DNA of 5,782 nt from Chloroflexota bacterium (GTDB lineage Bacteria > Chloroflexota > Dehalococcoidia > Dehalococcoidales > RBG-16-60-22), in the NCBI GenBank assembly GCA_022574315.1, contig JACZSH010000093.1, positions 1 through 5,782 on the forward strand, given 5' to 3'. Below are positions 1 through 4,958 of this stretch, one piece after another; position 1 is the first letter of the stretch, and the number at the start of each line of letters is the position of its first letter. Under the pieces are notes generated by a model. The model worked only from the letters and a program-made list of their open reading frames with translations. It made no database searches and was not told where the DNA came from. The position numbers were made by a program, and so were the translations under genes.

Positions 1-1905
1 GGCCAGGGCTATCGCGCCCATTAACCACCAGTTCACTAACGGTACCGGTGCCGGCGCCGGTGGCGCGGGAATAACCGTCGGTGCCGTTGGTGCCGGTGCC
101 GGCGCGGTCGGCAGTTCTATTGACCAGGAGGGCACGGTGATTACCGCTTCGCGCGTCACCCCTGTGACGGTAAACTGACCGGTCTGGCCGGTAACGTCTA
201 TCGTATAAGTCCCGGCAGCGCCCTGAGCGGTGGTGAAAGTTACCGCCCCGGTGGCATCACCATCCAGGGTTATCTTCCCGGTAGATGCTGCCGCACCGTT
301 GATTTTCAGGGTTGCCTTGAACTCACCAGCCAGGTCGCCGGTATTGGTGACGCTGACGCTGATAGTCACCATCTCGGCGGCGTCAACCGCGGACGGTGAT
401 ATGGTGAGGTTACTGACGGTAAACGCCGCTGGAGCCGTGTGGGCGATAATACTGAAGTAGGTAAAGTGACCGATACGGAACGTGATGGTATTGGTAACCG
501 GATCAATCTCGATATCGGAAGCGTCAAGTTCAACCCACTGGCCGGAATCAGCGTCATAGTAAGCGATGGACAGGTTTTCGTGACTGCCTCCTGCAGGTAT
601 CTGGTCAGGGTTGTAGTGGAAGGTCATGAATATTGGCGGGTCGAAGATCGCCCCGCTAGGTCCGAGGTCATAGTCGACGGCGATAGTCTCGGTATTAGCC
701 GGAGGCGCCGGTGGGTCCGCTCTCACCACAGTTATTTCACTCAGTGGCTCACCGTCTTCAGTTAGACCCGTCGTGCCACTGGGGATAACAATTTCAACAT
801 TACCGTCACTGGATTCAACCGTTACTGTCTCGGTGAAGACACCGTCTTCATCAACAACATCAGCCAGGTCTGCAACATCTGGCGCTGGTGGTACTCCCCC
901 TCCGGGTGCCGCAGGAGCCGCTGCCGCCGATAGCGTGAAAGCACTGCTGGTACCGGAGAACTTATTGGTACTATCAGCATAGACCAGTGCTTTTACATTA
1001 TAGGAACCTGTTGGCCAGTTCGATGGCGGTACCCATTTAACAGTATATGTTATTGAAGCCGCCACACCCGTGAAAGGAGATGTGCCGTAGCCATATCCCC
1101 CGGTAGTGCCGGAGATGGTATGATAACCCCAGCCGGCTGGGTCACGGTAGCCGTAACCGGTGCGAGAACCGGTGCCATATCCCCAACTGGTTGCAACGGC
1201 TGAAACCTGTACTGTCCCGCTGCTGGAACCTTCGCTTATGGTATGAGATTGCAGTGAACTGTTGCCTAAAGGCAGGTTTGCCAGCGTAGCCTTGTAGGTA
1301 GATGGATCAGAGGACTTGTAAATTTCCAAATTGATGTGGTCTACCGGTAGAATATCAGTCGACCCAATATCCACCGTTATTGTGAAGGTATAAGCGCTTC
1401 CCAGAGTCCCTGATGAGGGTAAAGAAGGGTAGGTAATATCAACCGCTTTGACTGGCTGTGGCGAAACGAACCATAATGAGCTACCGACGGCAATTACCAG
1501 AACAATGGCTAACGCCACCCTGGCGAAGCCGTGTAAATTAACCCCCGGTATTCTGGGCAAGTTACGGGCTTTCCTTATGAAACTAATCCCGTCTGTATTT
1601 TTGGCCATGATTTTCTTTTGAGTGCGTCGGGAGCGTAACAGCTCTAACGTCTTTCGGTTCTTTAGCATTTCGGCGATATCGGCGGGGATTTTACCGGCCA
1701 GAATCAGCAGTTCGTCTTTGTCGGTGTTTAATGCCTCCGCCAGCTGGGAGAGAACTCTCTCGCTGGGCGGCGGCAACACGCCGTTTTCGATTTTGCTGAG
1801 GTAGGAGAAGTCTACCCCAATTAAATCTGCCAGCTGCCGCTGAGTCAGCCGAGCCAGCAGTCTTAGCTCTTTTAACCGGTCGCCAAATTGTCTTGCTTCT
1901 TCCAT
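1..1905 (-). CDS. Membrane-anchored XRE-family HTH protein with extracytoplasmic beta-sandwich and CARDB-like domains (3' end missing)
   Basis: 635 codons are present with no stop, so the C-terminus lies beyond base 1. The ATG at 1905 follows an AGGTGA ribosome site. Residues about 10-65 form an XRE-type helix-turn-helix (LTQRQLADLIGVDFSYLSKIENG). A basic stretch (about 82-127) precedes one hydrophobic helix at about 128-147 (RVALAIVLVIAVGSSLWFV), so the HTH should be cytoplasmic and the remainder outside. Then come a beta-rich domain (155-325) holding a Gly/Tyr-rich insert (241-275), a ZU5-like beta sandwich (about 356-488) ending in GHFTYFSII, a CARDB-like domain (495-580; TVSNLTISPSAVDAAEMVTI and VTNTGDLAG), a Pro/Ala linker (599-622), and the start of a second membrane helix (LVNWWLMGAIALA). 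The topology recalls RodZ (HTH-TM-beta domain), but the outer domains do not match RodZ. The role is unknown; surface sensing or anchoring coupled to DNA binding is inference. Domain names come from sequence resemblance, not a profile search. Confidence 0.85.
   Translation of the reverse strand, partial: MEEARQFGDRLKELRLLARLTQRQLADLIGVDFSYLSKIENGVLPPPSERVLSQLAEALNTDKDELLILAGKIPADIAEMLKNRKTLELLRSRRTQKKIMAKNTDGISFIRKARNLPRIPGVNLHGFARVALAIVLVIAVGSSLWFVSPQPVKAVDITYPSLPSSGTLGSAYTFTITVDIGSTDILPVDHINLEIYKSSDPSTYKATLANLPLGNSSLQSHTISEGSSSGTVQVSAVATSWGYGTGSRTGYGYRDPAGWGYHTISGTTGGYGYGTSPFTGVAASITYTVKWVPPSNWPTGSYNVKALVYADSTNKFSGTSSAFTLSAAAAPAAPGGGVPPAPDVADLADVVDEDGVFTETVTVESSDGNVEIVIPSGTTGLTEDGEPLSEITVVRADPPAPPANTETIAVDYDLGPSGAIFDPPIFMTFHYNPDQIPAGGSHENLSIAYYDADSGQWVELDASDIEIDPVTNTITFRIGHFTYFSIIAHTAPAAFTVSNLTISPSAVDAAEMVTISVSVTNTGDLAGEFKATLKINGAAASTGKITLDGDATGAVTFTTAQGAAGTYTIDVTGQTGQFTVTGVTREAVITVPSWSIELPTAPAPAPTAPTVIPAPPAPAPVPLVNWWLMGAIALA
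40..111 (-). other. Pro/Ala-rich linker before the C-terminal membrane segment
   Basis: Residues 599-622 are almost entirely Pro, Ala, Thr and Val (for example PTAPAPAPTAPTV), encoded by degenerate GCC/CCG/ACC-type codons. These give a visible low-complexity GGTGCCGGCGCC-like pattern on the plus strand. The segment is followed at once by LVNWW and hydrophobic residues. This is the usual layout of a flexible spacer joining a folded surface domain to a membrane anchor. Confidence 0.7.
1081..1185 (-). other. Gly/Tyr-rich segment inside the HTH membrane protein
   Basis: Residues 241-275 carry recurring GYG or WGY units (WGYGTG, TGYGYRD, GWGYHT, GGYGYGT) inside an otherwise ordinary beta-rich extracytoplasmic domain. 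The surrounding strands continue on both sides in the same frame, so this looks like a low-complexity loop insertion and not a separate domain. Its function is not recognisable; an aromatic surface or ligand-contact loop is only a guess. Confidence 0.6.
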
Positions 1906-1937
1906 AGTTTCACCTGCAAAGCCTATAATACAAGCTT

Positions 1938-1966
1938 AGTTTAAGTAATGTTGAGTGAAAAGTCAA
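1938..1966 (-). promoter_or_regulatory. Putative sigma70-type promoter of the HTH membrane protein gene
   Basis: Read on the minus strand, TTGACT (1966-1961, 5 of 6 matches to TTGACA) is followed after 17 bp by TAAACT (1943-1938, 4 of 6 matches to TATAAT). The predicted start of transcription falls near 1931, about 25 nt before the ATG at 1905. The AGGTGA ribosome site lies in between. No other pairing in the gap is clearly better. A TATTAT at about 1929-1924 lacks a good partner. Confidence 0.4.
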
Positions 1967-1994
1967 GCGGCTTTTGGCTATTTTTGACTCTTTT

Positions 1995-2009
1995 TTGCCC
2001 GTTTGGCAA
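1995..2009. repeat. Short inverted repeat TTGCC-N5-GGCAA upstream of the HTH gene promoter
   Basis: Perfect 5-bp arms (1995-1999 and 2005-2009) flank CGTTT. A second nested pair, TGCCC (1996-2000) and GGGCA (2015-2019), overlaps it. It sits about 30 bp upstream of the putative -35 box. As RNA it could fold, but neither strand has a T-run after the stem, so it is not a terminator. A binding site for a dimeric regulator, possibly the adjacent HTH protein itself, is possible but unproven. Confidence 0.3.
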
Positions 2010-2161
2010 GATATGGGCATTTTGATAAACAAGCAACCGCCGTGTTGAGTAATAATTCAAGCCGGGTGTTCAGAGGCGAAACTATTCCTGCTGCGAGACG
2101 TTAAAAAAATCTCCGGAGCACCTTGAAACCCTGGCAGCCCGAATATTAATTGATGTACCGG

Positions 2162-2446
2162 CTATACCTCAACCTGTACACCGTCTCCAAAAGCCACGTA
2201 GCCCTTGATATAGCTGGCCGCCTCCTTTGGTTCGGGGTAGTTCCAGGCGGCGTTTTGGCTGGTCGCCCCTCCCACCGTAATATCATAGTAGCGGGCCTTG
2301 CCTTTCCAGGGGCAGGTATATTGCCGGTCTCCTTCGGTCAGGTATTCCCATTTCACTGATTCCGGGGGGAAGTAAATGTTCCCTTCCACCGTCTGGTACT
2401 GGTCAGTTTCGGCAAGTAATTTTCCCTGCCAGGTTGCTTTAGCCAT
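2162..2446 (-). CDS. DUF427 domain protein
   Basis: A complete 94-residue protein that is essentially one DUF427 domain. The family pattern is clear: MAKATWQGKLLAETDQ at the N-terminus, VEGNIYFPPESV, then TCPWKGKARYYDI (about residues 44-56), AAWNYPEP, and a C-terminal IKGYVAFGDGVQVEV. No signal peptide or membrane segment is visible, so it is predicted to be cytoplasmic. The ATG has a good ribosome site (AAGGTGGTGA) 5-6 nt upstream. It ends with TAG. It lies 57 nt after the DUF3179 gene on the same strand, with no convincing promoter in the gap, so it is probably the last cistron of that operon. The biochemical function of DUF427 is not established to my knowledge. The conserved TCPWKG includes the only Cys (C45), but a redox role is not shown. 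Confidence 0.9.
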   Translation of the reverse strand: MAKATWQGKLLAETDQYQTVEGNIYFPPESVKWEYLTEGDRQYTCPWKGKARYYDITVGGATSQNAAWNYPEPKEAASYIKGYVAFGDGVQVEV

Positions 2447-2503
2447 AGTGTCACCACCTTTTCCAGAATGTTATTTCCACTGGTATATGATTTCGTACCT
2501 GTA

Positions 2504-3469
2504 TTATTGCAGGAATAGTTCGGTCTCGGGATGAAAGGCGTACCAGGCAAACCAGAAACCTCTTTCGGCAACTATAGCCTCTCCCGTATCCAGGTTGGTG
2601 ACTCTGACCGTGCCGATGTCATCCCTGACTACTTTTATTTTTACTCCGCCGACCGTGTCCTCTATCTGCTTCAGTGCTACCAGGTCGTCTTCTTTATAGG
2701 CTTTGAAAGCCCCGTTTATCTCCACGCCGTAGACAAAGGTTTTGGGGTGTACCGGTGACGGATCTTCGTTTTCCACCGGGAACAGCAGGTAGCTGTCTTC
2801 ATAGTAACTGCCGTAAGGGTCTCTTCCGTAATTCCGGGAAAAACCGGTATCCTGGCTAAGAACCTCCGAATCCGGATGGGCTCCTTTCCACTCACCCCAG
2901 GTAACCGTATCCACCGAAATCATGGTGAGTTTCATGCCGGATAGCTCCCCGACGATGGCCAGGCCGTCGAACTGGCTCCAGTAAGTGTCCGTTTTACGGT
3001 CGTACATGACCAGGTTGGAATTGTACAGTTTCCCGGAGGTGCCGAATTCGACTGCTTCCCCGTTGATGACTCGCTCAAAGGCAACGCCTGAGCCGCAAAG
3101 CGGTCAGTAAGTAATTAAGAGCGGGTCACCGCCTATCGTTTCATTGACAATCTCGTGCCAGACCATTATCTGCAACGGGTAAACCCGCTTAATCCCGTTG
3201 TGGATGATGGTAATTACCAGTTCGTTGTCCTGTATCCACTGGTCAGCTTCAGCCACCGAGACGAATTTAGGATTATCTATCGAGGGAATACCGTCCTTGG
3301 GCGGCCCGCCACCCATAATTTTTGCCGGGTCGACGATATATTTGGTGCCGCTGGCGTCCGTTTTTATATCGTATTCTTCCTCCGGCGCCGGTGGCGGGGC
3401 CGGTTGTGCGCAGCCGGCCAGGGTGATCGCCAGCGCACTCGCTATTGAGAATAAGAGCATCTTTTTCAT
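2504..3469 (-). CDS. DUF3179 lipoprotein, candidate selenoprotein with in-frame UGA (UPLC motif)
   Basis: One 321-codon frame is interrupted only by TGA at 3106-3104 (codon 122) and ends at TAA (2506-2504). The N-terminus is a lipoprotein signal (MKKMLLFSIASALAITLAGC, lipobox Cys20) followed by a Pro/Ala/Glu spacer. The DUF3179 body runs from about residue 35 to 321. It includes VYPLQIMVWHEIVNE, then GGDPLLITY-[UGA]-PLCGSGVAFER, FGTSGKLYNSNLVMYDRKTDTYWSQF, the TGFSRNYGRDPYGSYY segment and a C-terminal FWFAWYAFHPETELF. Other members have Cys where the UGA stands (CPLCGS), so the predicted motif is U122-x-x-C125. No other Cys occurs in the mature protein apart from the lipidated one. The start has an AGGAGG site 5 nt upstream, overlapping the ccdA stop. 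A downstream ATG at 3007 has no ribosome site and would lack the motif. Alternatives are a nonsense mutation or base-call error. The molecular function of DUF3179 is unknown; the neighbours suggest an extracytoplasmic redox role. Confidence 0.85.
3073..3093 (-). promoter_or_regulatory. Putative bacterial SECIS stem-loop downstream of the UGA
   Basis: Counting from the first base after the UGA, +11 to +15 (GCUCA) pairs with +27 to +31 (UGAGC), and +16 to +18 (GGC) pairs with +22 to +24 (GCC). This leaves a GUU apical loop at +19 to +21 and a two-base UU bulge (+25, +26) on the 3' side. Bacterial SECIS elements are known to lie just 3' of the UGA inside the coding region, with a short apical loop containing G and U about 16-37 nt away and often a bulged U in the stem. 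In E. coli fdhF the bulged U is on the 5' side, which differs. A small hairpin, CCGC-UUU-GCGG at +1 to +11, shares one base with the stem and may compete. The folding was done by eye. Confidence 0.5.
3104..3106 (-). other. In-frame UGA, predicted selenocysteine codon (Sec122)
   Basis: The TGA stands exactly at the first Cys of the DUF3179 CPLCGS motif. The frame is unbroken on both sides and conserved family residues flank it directly (LLITY before, PLCGSG after). One base separates it from the Cys codons TGC and TGT. The following base is C, a context known to terminate weakly at UGA. UGA also serves as the normal stop of the upstream tlpA-like gene (4159-4157), so general UGA reassignment in this genome is unlikely. 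Confidence 0.7.
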
Positions 3470-3474
3470 TTTTT

Positions 3475-3480
3475 CCTCCT
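3475..3480 (-). promoter_or_regulatory. Shine-Dalgarno AGGAGG of the DUF3179 gene
   Basis: A perfect AGGAGG lies 5 nt before the ATG at 3469. Its first base is the last base of the ccdA TAA stop (TAAGGAGG), so translation of the two genes is probably coupled or closely linked. It fixes the DUF3179 start and shows that the N-terminal half is set up as a real, well-translated gene. Confidence 0.8.
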
Positions 3481-4160
3481 TACCCGAATATTCTAAAGAC
3501 GAGTATCAGGTAGTAAAGTGATATCCCGAGCATGATTAATCCGGCAATAAGATTTATTGCCCTCCTGTATCTGGTCAGGAAACCGATTATGGTATCGGTG
3601 GCCGTCGCCGAAATAGCCGCCATGACTAAAAGGGGGAAGCCGATGCCGATACCGAAAAACAGGAAGCGAAGTATATTTTCCAGGAACCCGACGGTGGATA
3701 TAGTTCGGGTGAACAGGACGGCGATAAACAGGGGATTGCAGGGCACCACGATGGCACCGAAGAAGAAGCCGAAGAAAAAAGCGCTCACCCAGGGGTTCCT
3801 GGCGGTGGGAATGTGTGCCTTGGGCAGTAGTCTGCCCACATCGACGTTAAAGATGAGCAGCAAGCTGATGACCAGCAGGATACCGAAGGCGATAGGAGAC
3901 ACGATGCTGATAACGTTGGTCAATGATACCTGGAGGATGGTGGTGAAGATTAGCCCCAGGATAACCATAAACAGGATTACGCCCGCGGTGATGATGATGC
4001 CAAAGAAGATAATGGTTGTCCTGCCCGGTTCTTTCCCGGAAAGCTGGCTGGCGAGGTAGACCAGAAAACCAGGGTACAGCGGCAGTACGCAGACGGCGCC
4101 CAGCGGCGTGAGCAGGCCCAGGACAAAGGCGGCGCCCAGCTCTGATATGAGTTCCATCAT
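3480..4160 (-). CDS. ccdA: CcdA-type cytochrome c biogenesis / thiol-disulfide transporter membrane protein
   Basis: A 226-residue, very hydrophobic protein with about six membrane segments (roughly 8-36, 47-70, 82-105, 125-150, 163-185, 203-223). This is the size and topology of CcdA and of the membrane core of DsbD. The two diagnostic cysteines are present, each in a helix beside prolines: C24 in PLGAVCVLPLYPGFLVYL and C141 in GAIVVPCNPLFIAVLF. They are the only Cys residues, as expected for the redox pair that passes electrons from cytoplasmic thioredoxin to outward-facing partners. The start ATG (4160) overlaps the stop of the thioredoxin-like gene as ATGA. A second ATG follows directly and either could be used. 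It ends in TAA, overlapping the ribosome site of the DUF3179 gene. The expected partner is the TlpA-like lipoprotein encoded just upstream. Confidence 0.9.
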   Translation of the reverse strand: MMELISELGAAFVLGLLTPLGAVCVLPLYPGFLVYLASQLSGKEPGRTTIIFFGIIITAGVILFMVILGLIFTTILQVSLTNVISIVSPIAFGILLVISLLLIFNVDVGRLLPKAHIPTARNPWVSAFFFGFFFGAIVVPCNPLFIAVLFTRTISTVGFLENILRFLFFGIGIGFPLLVMAAISATATDTIIGFLTRYRRAINLIAGLIMLGISLYYLILVFRIFG

Positions 4161-4711
4161 TCACAGCCTTGGGCAACTTCGGCGGCCAGTTCTTCGGCCG
4201 GTTTCACTCCGCTTCTTAAAAATCTTGCGGAGCCATCTTTGCAGATTAAAACGACCGGAGCTCTCGGCGCGTTGACGAATTTGAGGCCAAATTCGTCGAT
4301 TAACGCTTCGGTGAGCTCGATTGGTGAGATGGCGAAATACCAGTCCAGGCCGTTTCTCTGGATGTGTTCCCGGACTTTCTCCGCGTCTTCATTGGGGTCC
4401 GTGTCCAGGGATATGTGGATTACGTCATCGCCGTGGCTTGCCTGGAATTTTTGCATTTCCTTTTGCTGTGCCAGGCAGGTGGGACACCAGACGGCGAAAC
4501 TTTCCAGCAGGATGGTCTTATCTTTGAAGTCGCTAATCTTGAACGTTTCCCCGGTGGTAACATCGGTAAGCTCGATGTCCATCCACGGCCTCACCACGGG
4601 TTGGTCCGGCGCCGGCGCGGGGGCCGTGGCGGGCTGGGCACAACCGAGCAGGAGACTGACCGAAAGCAGGATTAAGGCGATGCCGACTAATTTTCGTGGC
4701 TTGTGGAACAA
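4157..4711 (-). CDS. TlpA/ResA-like thioredoxin-fold lipoprotein
   Basis: A complete 184-residue protein. The N-terminal signal ends in a lipobox (SLLLGC, Cys24), followed by a Pro/Ala spacer (25-42), so the mature protein should be anchored on the outer face of the membrane. The thioredoxin-like domain starts near residue 45. The active site is AVWCPTC (C76, C79), preceded by the TlpA-type KTILLESFAVW strand. It is followed by VIHISLDTD and the RAPVVLICKDG strand, with P152 as the likely cis-proline. Additional Cys residues are C157 and C183, the latter next to the C-terminus; they are not part of the classical site. The start codon is TTG (4711-4709), chosen because GGAGGAGG lies 5 nt upstream and the signal peptide begins there. 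The stop TGA overlaps the ccdA start. A likely role is accepting electrons from CcdA and reducing thiols of exported proteins, with the DUF3179 protein an obvious candidate client (inference). Confidence 0.9.
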   Translation of the reverse strand: MFHKPRKLVGIALILLSVSLLLGCAQPATAPAPAPDQPVVRPWMDIELTDVTTGETFKISDFKDKTILLESFAVWCPTCLAQQKEMQKFQASHGDDVIHISLDTDPNEDAEKVREHIQRNGLDWYFAISPIELTEALIDEFGLKFVNAPRAPVVLICKDGSARFLRSGVKPAEELAAEVAQGCE

Positions 4712-4716
4712 TTTTG

Positions 4717-4724
4717 CCTCCTCC
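4717..4724 (-). promoter_or_regulatory. Shine-Dalgarno GGAGGAGG fixing a TTG start
   Basis: GGAGGAGG sits 5 nt before the TTG at 4711-4709. No in-frame ATG or GTG gives a complete lipoprotein signal with comparable spacing, so this site decides the non-ATG start of the thioredoxin-like gene. Confidence 0.75.
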
Positions 4725-4776
4725 CCTCGTTTGCGGCAATCTAGTCAGATTAAAAGCTTTACCTAATGGTACTTCG

Positions 4777-4814
4777 CATATACAGATTATTGAAACAGAA
4801 CGCAGTTGTATATG
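4777..4814. repeat. 8-bp inverted repeat CATATACA-N22-TGTATATG in the divergent intergenic region
   Basis: The arms at 4777-4784 and 4807-4814 are exact reverse complements, with centres 30 bp apart, about three helical turns. The arms flank a promoter-like TTGAAA (4790-4795) and overlap a TATGAT (4811-4816) on the plus strand. The region lies between the divergently transcribed redox operon and the dehydrogenase gene, so the repeat could be a two-site operator acting on either. The arms are AT-rich and could also occur by chance. Confidence 0.35.
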
Positions 4815-4850
4815 ATTTTGGTCACATTCACGCCGTGGTAGCGGAAAAAA

Positions 4851-4880
4851 TTGTCCTGGCTGGCTTATTTCTGATATATT
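4851..4880 (+). promoter_or_regulatory. Putative extended -10 promoter of the dehydrogenase gene
   Basis: TTGTCC (4851-4856, 4 of 6) is followed after 18 bp by TATATT (4875-4880, 5 of 6), with TGA just upstream giving the TGn extended -10 motif. The implied start near 4887 leaves a leader of about 70 nt before the ATG at 4959. A rival pair, TTGAAA at 4790 and TATGAT at 4811, has only a 15-bp spacer. No convincing promoter was found on the minus strand for the TlpA-CcdA-DUF3179 operon. Confidence 0.35.
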
Positions 4881-4958
4881 TGATTAAGCTATTTCGCCGG
4901 TTGAGAGTCGGGCGGGTGACGGCAAAACGGAATGGAAAGGGGGTATGACACGGGACAA

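Noticed and set aside
1..130. GGTGCCGGCGCC-type degenerate repeats near the left edge
   Set aside because: Explained by the Pro/Ala/Thr-rich linker codons of the minus-strand membrane protein. No unit or spacing suggests CRISPR or a mobile element.
2103..2118. Possible terminator after the DUF427 gene (CTCCGGAG followed by A and T7 on the minus strand)
   Set aside because: The T-run is good, but CTCCGGAG is a zero-loop palindrome that cannot form a normal hairpin, and no longer stem was found by eye. Left unannotated, although transcription may still end here.
2504..3007. A separate 167-residue protein starting at the ATG at 3007
   Set aside because: No ribosome site precedes this ATG. It lies in the middle of the DUF3179 domain, and 32 conserved-frame codons between the TGA and this ATG would be lost. 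It is the C-terminal part of the 321-codon gene.
2504..3469. DUF3179 gene as a simple pseudogene
   Set aside because: Not excluded, but disfavoured. There is a single TGA exactly at a motif Cys, no other lesion, intact ribosome site and operon context, and a stem-loop at SECIS distance. Random nonsense decay would not be expected to pick this codon.
3532..4059. 175-codon plus-strand ORF opposite ccdA, and similar plus-strand ORFs opposite the tlpA-like and HTH genes
   Set aside because: They lie antisense to well-supported genes, have no ribosome sites, and have compositions typical of shadow frames.
3104..4159. Genome-wide reassignment of UGA as a sense codon
   Set aside because: The tlpA-like gene ends normally with TGA at 4159-4157 after a complete domain, so UGA functions as a stop here. 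The other complete genes use TAA or TAG.
4766..4948. 60-codon plus-strand ORF (MVLRIYRLLKQ...) with a short hydrophobic stretch
   Set aside because: No ribosome site, no recognisable family, and it covers the divergent promoter region and the leader of the dehydrogenase gene. It is probably a chance ORF.
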